A stretch of DNA of 64,000 nucleotides from Acidimicrobiaceae bacterium (GCA_027451285.1 DAIDJP010000023.1:1-64000), one strand, 5' to 3'; shown: positions 35,296-45,012, counted from the stretch's first letter. Made by a program: numbers and translations. The notes: a model not told the origin generated them from the sequence alone.

Positions 35296-36710
35296 GCCGC
35301 TCGGTCGTCGTGATCGGCGGCGGGGTGGCGGGACTGGCCGCCGCCTGGGAGCTCTCCGGCGGCGCGGCGGGCCCCCGTGACGCGGTGCGCGTCGAGGTCA
35401 TCGAACCGGGCGACACGGTCGGTGGAACGCTCGCCGTCGCACCCTTCGCCGGGCGCACCATCGACGTGGGCCCCGACGGCTTCCTCGCGCGCCGGCCCGA
35501 GGCGATCGAACTGATCACCGAGCTCGGCCTGGACAGCGAGCTCGTGCCGATCGGTGCGAGCGGGGCCAGCATCTACCTACGCGGAGCGCTGCACGAGATC
35601 CCCCTGGGGCTCGCTCTGGGCGTGCCGACCTCGTATGGGGCGGTCGCCTCGATGGCCGGGCTCACCTGGCGCGCGCGCCTCGCCGCCAAGCGGGACCAGT
35701 GGTTCCCCGCGCGCCTCGCGGTAGGCGAGGACATCGCGATTGGCGACATCGTGCGCACCAAGCTGGGAAGCGAGCTCGCCTACCAGTTCATCGAGCCGAT
35801 GGTCGGCGGCATCCAGGCCGGACGGATCGACGAGCTCTCCGCGAAGAGCGTCTTTCCCGCCCTCTACGACGCAGCCCGCGCCGGCGGATCGCTCATGCGC
35901 GCCCTCGCCCAGCCCACCGGAGCGACACCAGCGGCGAGCTCGCCACCGGGTCCCCTCTTCGCCACGCTGCGCGGGGGCATCGGTTCGCTGCCCGGGCGCC
36001 TCGCCGAGCGGCTCATCGAGCGCGGGGTGACGATTCGCACCGCCACCTCGGTGGTGGCCCTGCGCGCGACGCCCCACGGCCCGCGGCGCTACGACGTCGA
36101 CACTCCCGACACGACGACGGCCGCCGACGCGGTCGTTCTCGCCACGCCGGGCAGCGTCGCCGGGTCCCTGGCGGGCGCGCTGGACCCGGCCCTCGCCGCG
36201 CTGGGCGGCGTGCGCGCGGCGAGCACCGCGATGGTGACCCTCGCGGTTCCCCGCGACGCGCTACGGCTCGACTTTCCCGGCACCGGCGTCCTCGTACCCC
36301 TGGGCACGCCCTTTCACGGCGACACCATGCTCGTCACCGCGATCACGCTGCTCGAGCGCAAGTGGCCCTACCTCGTCCAGGGCGACGCGATCGTGCGCGT
36401 GCACGTGGGCCGCAGCGACGACGCGCGCTTTCGCGCGCTCTCAAACGAGCAGCTCGTCGAACGCGTGACGCGCGAGCTCGCGACGATACTGGGCTCCTTC
36501 CCCGCGCCGACCGAGGCGCTCGTGCGCCGCTTCGACGACGCGCTGCCCCAGTACCTCGTCGGCCACGGCTCCCTCGTCGCCGCGGCCAAGGCCGCCGCGG
36601 CGACGCGCCACCTGGCCCTGGCGGGCAACGCCTACGACGGCGTGGGCATCCCGGCGAGCATCGGCTCCGGTCGGCGCGCGGCCCGCGAGATCCTGGCGGT
36701 CCTCGACTAG
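35292..36710 (+). CDS. hemY: Coproporphyrinogen/protoporphyrinogen oxidase, HemY type
   Basis: The protein has 472 residues and is an FAD-dependent oxidase. The dinucleotide motif VVVIGGGVAGLAAAWEL is at the N-terminus, followed by the family stretch DVGPDGFLARRPEA and a C-terminal FAD contact GNAYDGVGIPASIGSG. With actinobacterial HemH it should oxidise coproporphyrinogen III to coproporphyrin III (CgoX). The GTG at 35292 overlaps the hemH stop (GTGA). No chdC/hemQ gene follows it in the window. Confidence 0.95.
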   Translation: MSRSVVVIGGGVAGLAAAWELSGGAAGPRDAVRVEVIEPGDTVGGTLAVAPFAGRTIDVGPDGFLARRPEAIELITELGLDSELVPIGASGASIYLRGALHEIPLGLALGVPTSYGAVASMAGLTWRARLAAKRDQWFPARLAVGEDIAIGDIVRTKLGSELAYQFIEPMVGGIQAGRIDELSAKSVFPALYDAARAGGSLMRALAQPTGATPAASSPPGPLFATLRGGIGSLPGRLAERLIERGVTIRTATSVVALRATPHGPRRYDVDTPDTTTAADAVVLATPGSVAGSLAGALDPALAALGGVRAASTAMVTLAVPRDALRLDFPGTGVLVPLGTPFHGDTMLVTAITLLERKWPYLVQGDAIVRVHVGRSDDARFRALSNEQLVERVTRELATILGSFPAPTEALVRRFDDALPQYLVGHGSLVAAAKAAAATRHLALAGNAYDGVGIPASIGSGRRAAREILAVLD

Positions 36711-36747
36711 CGCGTCACGCCCGTCGGGACCCCGTCGCGGAGTGCGG

Positions 36748-37233
36748 CTACTGGTAGTAGCCGGAGTGGATGTAGATGCACGGCACGCCTTCGGCGACGT
36801 ACATCGCGTGGTTCTTGGGGTCGTCGTCCAGGGCCAGACGCACGTCGAGGCCGTGGGCGGTGAGATCCTTCACCGCGGCCCGCTTGAAGTCGTCGACCCC
36901 CGAATAGTCCCCGTACTCGCGCATGATCAAGAGGTCCCAGCGCAGCGAGTAGCGCTCCAGCCAGGCCAGCGTGTGCGGTCGCACCCGCCGGGGCCGCCCC
37001 GTCAGCAAGACGATCGTCAGGTCCTCATCGAGCAGCTCGAGGAGCCGCTCGATCTCGGCGATGACGGGATCGTCGCCGCAGGCGTCGAAGAAGCTGCGCC
37101 AGTCGCCCCAGTCCAGATAGTGCTGGCGTCCGGCGGCGTCGGCCAGCACGCCGTCGATGTCGAAGATGACGGCCGGGCCGCGTCGCGCGCCGTCGCGCCA
37201 GTACCAGTTCTCGCCGAGATCATCGTCAGTCAT
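36748..37233 (-). CDS. HAD-superfamily phosphatase, PNKP-like
   Basis: The protein has 161 residues. HAD motif I is DIDGVLAD, motif II is LLTGRPRRVR and motif III/IV is near LALDDDPKNHAMYV. This compact cap-less form resembles polynucleotide 3'-phosphatase-like or LNS2-type HAD proteins, so a phosphatase role is likely but the substrate is unknown. The ATG has a GGAG-type Shine-Dalgarno, with TAGTCT as a possible -10. It is convergent with hemY and divergent from the fusion gene. Confidence 0.8.
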   Translation of the reverse strand: MTDDDLGENWYWRDGARRGPAVIFDIDGVLADAAGRQHYLDWGDWRSFFDACGDDPVIAEIERLLELLDEDLTIVLLTGRPRRVRPHTLAWLERYSLRWDLLIMREYGDYSGVDDFKRAAVKDLTAHGLDVRLALDDDPKNHAMYVAEGVPCIYIHSGYYQ

Positions 37234-37275
37234 CAGCGGCTCTCCACTCCAGCCACATCTGAGAGACTAGGCGCC

Positions 37276-40263
37276 GTGGGAACGAGCGAACGTCTGACGG
37301 TGCCGATCCCCTTCGGACACCACGTCTACGTCGTGAGCGATCTGTCGATCTCGCCCGACTCGCGCCCCGAGAGCCGCCCGCTGCGCGAGTTCGTCGACCT
37401 GCTGGGCGACATCGACGACGCGGCCGTCGTCGTCGTCGCCGGCAACCTCTTCGAGCCGGGCAACGCCGACCCCACGACCTACGTGGCCGCGACCTGGGAA
37501 CGCCTCAGCGCCCTCGCCGACGCCCTGCGCGACTTCGCCGCGGCCGACGGGCACCAGCTCTACGTCCTACCCGGCAGCCAGGACGCCAGCTTCCTCGACC
37601 ACCCCGCGGTCGTGCGATCGCTCGACGCGCTCGGGGTGACGCTGGCCCACGACCTCATCTTGCACGTCGCGACGGCCAACGGCGTGCGCGACCTCGCGGT
37701 CGCCGCGGGGCACTGCGACGTCGACGTCTCGCGCGCCGACGACACCGAGCGGCGCGACGCGCGACGCCTCGAGGACCCGCCGGCCCTCGAGCGCTTCGCC
37801 GCGAGTCGCGTGCTCTATCGCCGACTGGCCGGTTGGGTGTGGCTGCCCATCGTGGCCATGGCCGCGATCGACCTGACCGGTTCGGCGCTGAGCGTCATCG
37901 ACCACTTCTCGCGCCACCGCCTGCACCTGCACGTCCACGCGCCGAGCACGAACGACTTCTGGACCAACCTGGTGATCGCCCTGGTGATCATCGCCCTCGT
38001 GGAGGGCCTCGTCGCGGGGATCGCCGGACTCATCGTGCGCCGACGCTTCAGCTCCCACGCGCGCGACGCGTCCCCGGCCCTGGCCGAGCCGCTCTCGATC
38101 ACCTTCGTCGAAGGGGTCGACGCCCTCGAGGTCGCCCGACGCGTCGCCGAGCGCGGCGGCGCGGGAGCCGTCATCGGCGGCACCGCCCGACCGGCACTCG
38201 CGTTCTTGGACCGCGGCGTGTGCGCCGCGCCCGGACCGAGTCGCACCGTCGTGGTCGAGCGGCGAGGCCGCCTGGGCCTGCCGCCGGTGTTCACCAAGTG
38301 CGAACGACTCGGCGTCGTCGAGATCGAGGCCGCCTCGACCGTCGTGGTCCGCCTCATCGCCGGCGAGACCCCCCGGCGGGGGGCGACCCTGCTCGAGCGA
38401 CTCGTCGGCGGTGCACCGGTCCAGCCCAGCGTCGCCGAGGCGACCACCACCGTGGGCTCGTGGCCCGGGGGCGATCCCTACCCGATCGCCATCGACCGCC
38501 TGACCGCCCAGCGCCGGCAGCGCTCGGTGCGTCGCGTGGCGAGCGGCCTGCTCTTCGCCGACGGGCTCGTCAACGTGATCGTGACCGCGATGCCGCCACT
38601 GCGCAGCCGCCTGCACCTCGTGCTCTCCGTGCTGCCCCTCGGCGTGGCCAAATCGGCCGCCGCGATCACCGCGGTCGCGGGCATCGGGATGATCATGATG
38701 GCCCGCGCCATGCGCCGCGGCCAGCGACGCGCGTGGCTGCTCGGCGTGGGGGCCCTCTCGGTGACGACCCTCGCGCACCTGGCGCGCGACGGCAGTCTGG
38801 CGTCGTCCCTGCTCGCGGTGGCGATCCTGACGTTCCTGATCGTCGAGCGCGACCACTTCCAGGCGACGACGGATCGCTCGAGCCTGGCGGTCGCCCTGCC
38901 GCGGCTCGCCCTCATCGGCGCGGCGTCGGTGCTCGCGGCCTCCCTGGGCATCGAGGCCTCGGCGCGCCACCAGCTGCCCAGCTACGGCGTCGTCCTGATG
39001 GCCTGCGTCGAGCGCCTCGTGGGCCAGTCCTCGATCAACCTGCCCGACCGAGTGGGAGACTTCATCAACCCCACGCTGCTCGCGGTGGGGCTCTCGCTCA
39101 TCGTCTCGGCGCTCTATCTCATCACGCGCCCCGTGGTCGACCGTCGCCTGTCGGAGAAGGGGTCCTCGGCCGAGCGTCGCCTGGCCGAGCTGCGCGCGCG
39201 CGAGATCGTGCGCCGCCACGGCCGCGGCACCCTCGACTACTTCGCGCTGCGCGACGACAAGCAGTTCTTCTTCTTCCGCGACTCGCTCGTGGCCTACGCC
39301 GTCTACGGCGGCGTCGCGCTGATCTCGCCGGATCCGATCGGGCCGGTCGCCGAGCGCAGCGAGGCCTTCAGCGCGTTTCGCGCCTACGCCGACGCGCGGG
39401 GCTGGACCATCGGCGTGGTCGGGGCGGGCGAGGACTGGCTGTCGCTCTATCACGCGGCCGGTCTGCACTACCTCTACGTCGGCGACGAGGCGATCGTGGA
39501 CTGCACCACCTTCAGCCTCGAGGGCGGCAAGATGAAGAGCCTGCGCCAGGCGGTCTCGCGCCTCGCGCGCAAGGGCTATACCGTCGAGTTCCTCGACCCC
39601 AGCGAGATCGACCCGACGCGCGTACCCGACCTGCTGGAACTGATCTCGATGCTGCGCCGCGGCGAGGGCGAGCGCGGGTTCTCGATGATGCTCGGGCGCC
39701 TCTTCAACCCGCGCGACAAGGGTCTGCTGCTCACCGTCGTGCACGGGCCCGACCACAAGCCCGCGGCGGTCTGCCAGTTCGTGCCCTCGCCGGCGATCCA
39801 GGGCTACTCGCTCGATCTCATGCGCCGCGATCCCGGCGAGCACCCCAACGGGTTGATCGACTACGCGCTGTGCTCGACGATTCAACACCTCAAGGAGACC
39901 GGCGGCAAAGGGCTGAGCCTCAACTTCGCCGCGTTTCGCAACGTCCTCGACGGCGAGCGCGGCGAGGGGACGTTCACGCGCGTCGAGCGCTGGGCGCTCA
40001 AGCGCCTCTCGGGGATCCTGCCGCTCGAGACCCTCTGGAGCTTCAACGCGAAGTACTACCCCACCTGGCTACCGCGCTACCTGGTCTATCCCGCGGTCGA
40101 GAGTTTCGTCCCCGTCGTGGCGGCCGTGCTGCGCGCCGAGAGCTTGACCGAGATCCCCATGATCGGCCGCCTGCTCGCCAACGATCCGTCGAACCGCCCG
40201 GCGACCGTGGTTCCCCCCGAGGTGCTCGCGGCCGCCAAGGACCACGGTCACCAACAATCGTGA
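37276..40263 (+). CDS. Fusion of a degenerate metallophosphoesterase, membrane helices and a phosphatidylglycerol aminoacyltransferase domain
   Basis: The protein has 995 residues. Residues 1-155 and about 270-390 form one calcineurin-like phosphoesterase fold, split by two membrane helices (about 173-245). Its metal motifs are lost: SDLS for SDLH, AGNLFE for GDLFD, PGSQD for GNHD, GGTARP for GHTHRP. About five or six further helices (about 420-640) lead into an MprF/LysX-type DUF2156 domain (about 650-970: LDYFALRDDKQFFFFRDSLV, then LEGGKMKSLRQAVSRL and KGLSLNFAAF). That domain transfers an amino acid, usually lysine, from tRNA to phosphatidylglycerol. The GTG at 37276 is used because the frame upstream lies inside the HAD gene. 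Confidence 0.8.
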   Translation: MGTSERLTVPIPFGHHVYVVSDLSISPDSRPESRPLREFVDLLGDIDDAAVVVVAGNLFEPGNADPTTYVAATWERLSALADALRDFAAADGHQLYVLPGSQDASFLDHPAVVRSLDALGVTLAHDLILHVATANGVRDLAVAAGHCDVDVSRADDTERRDARRLEDPPALERFAASRVLYRRLAGWVWLPIVAMAAIDLTGSALSVIDHFSRHRLHLHVHAPSTNDFWTNLVIALVIIALVEGLVAGIAGLIVRRRFSSHARDASPALAEPLSITFVEGVDALEVARRVAERGGAGAVIGGTARPALAFLDRGVCAAPGPSRTVVVERRGRLGLPPVFTKCERLGVVEIEAASTVVVRLIAGETPRRGATLLERLVGGAPVQPSVAEATTTVGSWPGGDPYPIAIDRLTAQRRQRSVRRVASGLLFADGLVNVIVTAMPPLRSRLHLVLSVLPLGVAKSAAAITAVAGIGMIMMARAMRRGQRRAWLLGVGALSVTTLAHLARDGSLASSLLAVAILTFLIVERDHFQATTDRSSLAVALPRLALIGAASVLAASLGIEASARHQLPSYGVVLMACVERLVGQSSINLPDRVGDFINPTLLAVGLSLIVSALYLITRPVVDRRLSEKGSSAERRLAELRAREIVRRHGRGTLDYFALRDDKQFFFFRDSLVAYAVYGGVALISPDPIGPVAERSEAFSAFRAYADARGWTIGVVGAGEDWLSLYHAAGLHYLYVGDEAIVDCTTFSLEGGKMKSLRQAVSRLARKGYTVEFLDPSEIDPTRVPDLLELISMLRRGEGERGFSMMLGRLFNPRDKGLLLTVVHGPDHKPAAVCQFVPSPAIQGYSLDLMRRDPGEHPNGLIDYALCSTIQHLKETGGKGLSLNFAAFRNVLDGERGEGTFTRVERWALKRLSGILPLETLWSFNAKYYPTWLPRYLVYPAVESFVPVVAAVLRAESLTEIPMIGRLLANDPSNRPATVVPPEVLAAAKDHGHQQS

Positions 40264-40265
40264 CC
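40246..40265 (+). terminator. Hairpin spanning the stop of the fusion gene
   Basis: GGTCAC (40246-40251) pairs with GTGACC (40260-40265) around an 8-nt loop, with further partial pairing of the flanking CCAAGG and TTGG. There is no U-run. It sits directly before the promoter of the diguanylate cyclase gene. Confidence 0.3.
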
Positions 40266-40299
40266 TTGGTCCGTACGGGTTAGGTCTTAAGATCCCGCC
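40266..40299 (+). promoter_or_regulatory. Promoter of the diguanylate cyclase gene, leaderless type
   Basis: TTGGTC (40266-40271), a 16-nt spacer and TAAGAT (40288-40293) are followed by 6 nt and then GTG at 40300. No Shine-Dalgarno is present. Confidence 0.45.
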
Positions 40300-41121
40300 G
40301 TGAGGAGATTCACTCCAAAGACGGTCGTGTCATTAACGATCACCTGGGTCGCGGTGATCTCCACTCTCGACTTCCTGATCCGAGACATCCGACTTCTTCC
40401 GATCATGTTGATGGCTCCCAGCATCGCCCTCGCGACCATTACGACTCCTAGAAAGATCGTTTATTTCACGGTTGTGGTCATTGCGATTGACTCGATCATC
40501 GGAGCAACTCTCGATGATTTCGCGACGATGCGCCAGCTCACCACCTATGTCGTCGTCATCGTGATTGCTCTACTCACGATGTGGATCGCTTCACTGCGCA
40601 TTCAACTGGAAGACGACTTGAGACTCGCCCGGTACGAGGCCAATCGTGATTCCCTGACGGGGCTTCGTAATCGACGCTCGATCGTTCAGATCGCCACCGA
40701 GCTGTCACCACTGGACTCGGGCCGCACCTGCGTGGCGATGGTGGACATCGATAATTTCAAGAAGGTCAATGACGAGTACGGACACGACGTGGGCGACGAA
40801 GTGATCACCGAGTTCGGCCGGCGCCTGGCATCCACCGTTCGTTCCGTTGACGTCGTCGGGAGATACGGTGGAGAAGAATTCCTGCTGTTGATCAGAGGGC
40901 CGCTGGACATCGCTCGCGAGGTGACTGACCGAGTCGTGTCATCCCTGCGGACGAGTCCAATCTCCACGTCAGCAGGATTGCTCCCAATCCGAGCGTCGAT
41001 AGGAGTGGCGGAGCTCGGTATTCAGGGATTGGTCGACGCCATTCAAGTGGCGGACCGTGCACTCTATTCAGCCAAGAACCACGGCCGGGACAGGATTGAA
41101 ATATCGCTGAGTTTTGAGTAG
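40300..41121 (+). CDS. Membrane-bound diguanylate cyclase (GGDEF)
   Basis: The protein has 273 residues. Three or four membrane helices fill the first 100 residues with no large sensor domain. The GGDEF domain starts near DSLTGLRNRRSI and has an active GGEEF (190-194) and an intact product-inhibition site RSVD (181-184), so it should make c-di-GMP. GC content is visibly lower than in the surrounding genes. An EAL-domain gene follows 38 nt later, suggesting a paired synthesis/degradation unit. Confidence 0.93.
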   Translation: MRRFTPKTVVSLTITWVAVISTLDFLIRDIRLLPIMLMAPSIALATITTPRKIVYFTVVVIAIDSIIGATLDDFATMRQLTTYVVVIVIALLTMWIASLRIQLEDDLRLARYEANRDSLTGLRNRRSIVQIATELSPLDSGRTCVAMVDIDNFKKVNDEYGHDVGDEVITEFGRRLASTVRSVDVVGRYGGEEFLLLIRGPLDIAREVTDRVVSSLRTSPISTSAGLLPIRASIGVAELGIQGLVDAIQVADRALYSAKNHGRDRIEISLSFE

Positions 41122-41159
41122 GAAAATTGGTATAAGTCCAGTACATTCACACGTAGGCA

Positions 41160-43688
41160 ATGGAATGGATCGGGGACGACATCACGCCATCACCACGGAA
41201 TAAGAAGGCGAGCGACGTCGACGTTGCGCGCCTCCGTGTGATTGCAGAGAACGTCACTGACGCCGTGATCGAGCTCGACCGAGACGGTAGGGTCACGTGG
41301 GCGTCGACGTCAGTCGCAACACTGCTCGGCTTTGATCCCGACGAGTTGGTCGGACGCACCTCACTCGACTTGATCGACACTCGTGACGCCTCAATCGCTC
41401 GAGAGCGACGCGCGCGCGTCCTGAGGGGTGAAACCCTTCCGGAGGCACGGATTCGATTTCGACACGCTGAGAAGGGATCCGTCTGGGTCGGCATTCGTCC
41501 GCGACCGATCGTCGTTGACGGTGTTGTTTCGGGATCGATTCTCGCCCTGAGTTCGCGCGACGACGAGGTCACCAAGGATGGTGCACTCGAAGTTCTGGTC
41601 GCGGGCATGAGCTCCGTCGCCGTTGCCCAGAACCTTCACGAACTCCTGCAAAAGATCTGTGACACCGCCACGCTCCATGCACCGTACGTCTTTGCCTGGT
41701 ACGGCGACAAGCTTCCTAACGGCTTAGTGGCATTCGTCTCGATGAGTCGTGCGCATCGCGAGTACCTGAGCGCCGTCACGATTCGCTGGGACTCGGGTCC
41801 CACCAGCGAGGGTCCAACGGGCAGGGCGATTCGCGAAGGCGTCGCCTGCGTCGTCGACGATATTGGAACCTCACCGTTGTTCGCACCATGGCGCGAAGCC
41901 GCCGAGCGTCATGGATTCCGTTCGTCTCTTTCTTTTCCGGTGCGTGTCGACGGAGAGGTGATCGGCGCGTACACGATCTACGCCGACGTGCCGAGGGCGT
42001 TCTCAGGAGGTGCGCGCCAGGTCTTCGCCGAACTGGCGACCCAGATCGGCTTGGGTATTGAGCGTCTGCGAAGTCACGAACAGCTCAAAGATCTCGCCGC
42101 ACGTAATTCTCTCCTCGCGAGCGCTATCGACCAAGCAAAGGACTCCGTCGTCATCACCGACGCGAACGGCATCATCGTCTACGCCAACGACGCCCTCTAC
42201 GCCCGCACAGGATATGAGCGCGGTGAGGTTATCGGTTCAAATCCCCGAATCTTTCAAAGTGGTCTCACGCCCGCGTCCATCTACGAGGACATGTGGTCCA
42301 GTCTGGCGCGCGGACGAACGTGGTCCGGACAAGTCGTGAACCGGACCAAGGACGGCCAGCTCCTGTACGAAGACCTCTCGATTGCCGCCATGTACGAAGA
42401 CGGAGTTCGAGTGGGTTTCGTCGGTGTGCGACACGACCGCACCGAAGAACGCCATCTCCAGGACCGGCTTAGCGACCACATGGCGGAACGGCTGGCCGTC
42501 GCTGACATACTCGGCTCAATCACCGTGGGCGATTCTCTCGAGTCGAGCATCGAGAACGTCTGCACTGAACTGATAAAGATTCCGCTCGTCGACTCCGTGT
42601 GCTTCGTCTCGATGACTCGCGACGGGCTGGTAATCCCGACACTTTTAGGCCCACCGTCACTTCGCGCGAGCGTCGGCGCCCAGCCCTTCGCGCCAGAGTT
42701 CCCGGAGCAGCTGGCACGCCTTCTCCACGGCCCCATCATGCTCGACACCTCATCGAAAGCGCATCACACGGAGAATCAGAGAATGATCGAACTCGTGACG
42801 GCTAAGGGAACCCTGGCCGCCGCATTGATTCCAGTCTTTGATCAAGGGAGCCTCACCGGATTCGTCGCCCTCGGGTCGCGCCAACGAGACTTTACTCAGC
42901 GATTCAACGAGCGGGCGGCCACGTTCCGCGAGATTGGCGTCATCTTGAGCAAGGTGCTGGGACGCCAGGCCTATCAGTACTCAGCGGCGTTCATCGACAG
43001 ACAGTCAATCCAATCGATAATCGATGAACACCTATTCTCGATTTCGTATCAACCGATTGTCGACATGTCGACGTCAGCAGTTGTCGGGTACGAGGCGCTG
43101 GCTCGTTTCCACAGTAACGATCCGCCGGACGTCGTCTTCGCCGAAGCCGACCGGCTGGGACTCCTGCGAGAACTCGAGATCGCCTGCGCACGAGACGCAC
43201 TGAAGGGCGCGGCGGCGATCCCTCCCGACAAGTTCGTGAGCGTGAACTTCTCCCCCGATACCATCCTCTCCGGCGCGCTCGTCGAACTCTTCAGTGACAC
43301 CCTCGCGTCCATTGTGATCGAGGTCACGGAACACGCGGCCATCTCCGATTACGCCGCGATCAAGTCCGCCCTCGCCGCGCTGCCCTCGTGCCGGCTCGCC
43401 ATCGACGACGCCGGCGCAGGACACGCCAGTCTGCGCCATATCACGGAGCTTCAGCCCTCCATGGTCAAGATCGACATCTCCCTGATACGAGACGTCGACA
43501 CGAACCACGCCAAGTCCGCGCTGATCGCGGGACTGATGCACTTCTCACGCTCGAGCGGCACACTCTTGATCGCCGAAGGGGTCGAGACCGCATCCGAGGA
43601 ACAGGCGATCGCCGAAATCGGCCGAGAACTCAATATCCCACGCCTCTATGGTCAGGGATTCCTCTGGGGACGAGCGGGCGCGCTGTAG
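41160..43688 (+). CDS. PAS-GAF-PAS-GAF-EAL c-di-GMP phosphodiesterase
   Basis: The protein has 842 residues and no membrane helix. Order: PAS (about 25-130), GAF (about 150-305), PAS (about 310-425, with DSVVITDANGIIVYANDA), a divergent GAF (about 435-600) and EAL (about 610-842). The EAL catalytic set looks intact: GYEALARF, SVNFSP, EVTEHA, IDDAGAGHASLRH, KIDISL and AEGVET. It should hydrolyse c-di-GMP under control of its sensor domains. Lower GC matches the neighbouring cyclase. It ends 4 nt from the convergent sensor gene. Confidence 0.92.
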   Translation: MEWIGDDITPSPRNKKASDVDVARLRVIAENVTDAVIELDRDGRVTWASTSVATLLGFDPDELVGRTSLDLIDTRDASIARERRARVLRGETLPEARIRFRHAEKGSVWVGIRPRPIVVDGVVSGSILALSSRDDEVTKDGALEVLVAGMSSVAVAQNLHELLQKICDTATLHAPYVFAWYGDKLPNGLVAFVSMSRAHREYLSAVTIRWDSGPTSEGPTGRAIREGVACVVDDIGTSPLFAPWREAAERHGFRSSLSFPVRVDGEVIGAYTIYADVPRAFSGGARQVFAELATQIGLGIERLRSHEQLKDLAARNSLLASAIDQAKDSVVITDANGIIVYANDALYARTGYERGEVIGSNPRIFQSGLTPASIYEDMWSSLARGRTWSGQVVNRTKDGQLLYEDLSIAAMYEDGVRVGFVGVRHDRTEERHLQDRLSDHMAERLAVADILGSITVGDSLESSIENVCTELIKIPLVDSVCFVSMTRDGLVIPTLLGPPSLRASVGAQPFAPEFPEQLARLLHGPIMLDTSSKAHHTENQRMIELVTAKGTLAAALIPVFDQGSLTGFVALGSRQRDFTQRFNERAATFREIGVILSKVLGRQAYQYSAAFIDRQSIQSIIDEHLFSISYQPIVDMSTSAVVGYEALARFHSNDPPDVVFAEADRLGLLRELEIACARDALKGAAAIPPDKFVSVNFSPDTILSGALVELFSDTLASIVIEVTEHAAISDYAAIKSALAALPSCRLAIDDAGAGHASLRHITELQPSMVKIDISLIRDVDTNHAKSALIAGLMHFSRSSGTLLIAEGVETASEEQAIAEIGRELNIPRLYGQGFLWGRAGAL

Positions 43689-43692
43689 CCCC

Positions 43693-45012
43693 TCACGAGA
43701 TCGACTGAATCATCCCAATGCGCGCCACCCGTCCGTTGAACTTGCCGAGCGACGACGTCGCCACCAGGTCGACTCGTTCGCCGTCGGGTCGGGTGGTCGA
43801 GAATCGAACCTCGCTCGCCGCCGCTCCTCTCGTGGAGAACTGACGGACCTCATTCTCGACCAGCAGGTTCGTCTCACCTCCCACGATGTTCGCAAAGTCG
43901 AGTCCCACGAGCTCATCAGCCTCGTCGTATCCGAGGAGTTCCGCTGCTCGTTGATTCACGTACACGATGTTCGATCCATCCAATACGTAGATTCCGAACA
44001 CCGACTGATCAAGGATTTCATTGATTCGTCGATTGGCGACAACCAAATCCTCGCGCAACTTCTGTTGCTGGCGCTTCTCTTCAAAGAGGTCCAGCGCGAA
44101 GGAGACGTCGGTGGCAATCTCCGCGAGAAGCGTGTCCAGCCTCTCGTCAAAATGCGTCGGATCGCCGGAGTAGAACGTCAACGCCCCCTTCGCCACTCCC
44201 CCTCGTCGCAACGGCACGGACGCGCCACTCAACCACCCTCGCTCACGCGCCACATGCCCTATCTCGTCCGAACTGAGAGCGACGTCGCTGCGGCGCCACA
44301 CCGGCCGATCATCGCGCACGGCGATCGTCGGCAAGTCCAGTTGACGAACCGTAGCCTCACCCATCAACTCCTCACGACGCGCCAGGAACTGTCCGATGCC
44401 CTCCCCCCTGGTCGCCACCGGCCTGATCACCCCGTCCTCATCCTCAAAACCAATCCACGCCGCGTCGGCGGCGTGGTGACGAACCGCGCTCTCACAAATG
44501 TCAACGAAGAGCTTCATCTCGTCGGAACCGTAGACCACCGCCTGATTCGTGTCGCTCAAGGTCGCGTAAAACTGGACCAGTCGCTCGAAGGCCTTCTCGC
44601 GGCGGTATCGATCCGTGACCTCCTGCAAGACTCCGCGAACCACAATGCCGGCCCCAGTGCTGTCTCTCTCAGTGACGCGACCCCGCACCCACAGCCAGTG
44701 CACGGAGTCGTCGGGCCACGTGACGCGAAAGTCGAACTCGTAGCCGTCTGGTCCGCCGGGCGCGCACGCCTCGGCGATGATGCGCTCGCTGCGTGCGCGG
44801 TCCTCATCGACTGTGGCGTCGAGGAACGTCGGCAGCCGCCAGGTCTCTTGCCACGCGAGTCCGTACAGCGCATCGTGGTTAGCGGTTCTCTTCATCTCAT
44901 CGCGCGCGAGGTCGTACTCCCAGATGGCGACACCCGACATCTCAGTGGCGAGACGAATCAACTCATCGGAGGCCTGAAGTTCGTTGCCCTCCGCCCTCTT
45001 GGGAGGCGTCAC
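43693..45012 (-). CDS. PAS-GAF-PAS sensor protein without an output domain
   Basis: The protein has 439 residues. A PAS domain with PAC (about 15-135, VAIWEYDLARDEMKRT), a GAF domain (about 150-310) and a second PAS (about 325-435, VFGIYVLDGSNIVYVNQRAA) end at ARIGMIQSIS, the point where a kinase, GGDEF or EAL domain would normally begin. The stop is clean, so it is either a stand-alone sensor or has lost its output domain. It shares the lower GC of the c-di-GMP pair and converges on it. The 209 bases upstream hold no gene. Confidence 0.85.
   Translation of the reverse strand: MTPPKRAEGNELQASDELIRLATEMSGVAIWEYDLARDEMKRTANHDALYGLAWQETWRLPTFLDATVDEDRARSERIIAEACAPGGPDGYEFDFRVTWPDDSVHWLWVRGRVTERDSTGAGIVVRGVLQEVTDRYRREKAFERLVQFYATLSDTNQAVVYGSDEMKLFVDICESAVRHHAADAAWIGFEDEDGVIRPVATRGEGIGQFLARREELMGEATVRQLDLPTIAVRDDRPVWRRSDVALSSDEIGHVARERGWLSGASVPLRRGGVAKGALTFYSGDPTHFDERLDTLLAEIATDVSFALDLFEEKRQQQKLREDLVVANRRINEILDQSVFGIYVLDGSNIVYVNQRAAELLGYDEADELVGLDFANIVGGETNLLVENEVRQFSTRGAAASEVRFSTTRPDGERVDLVATSSLGKFNGRVARIGMIQSIS

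Noticed and set aside
36742..37275. N-terminal extension of the fusion gene frame
   Set aside because: It is antisense to the HAD phosphatase gene and has no domain similarity.
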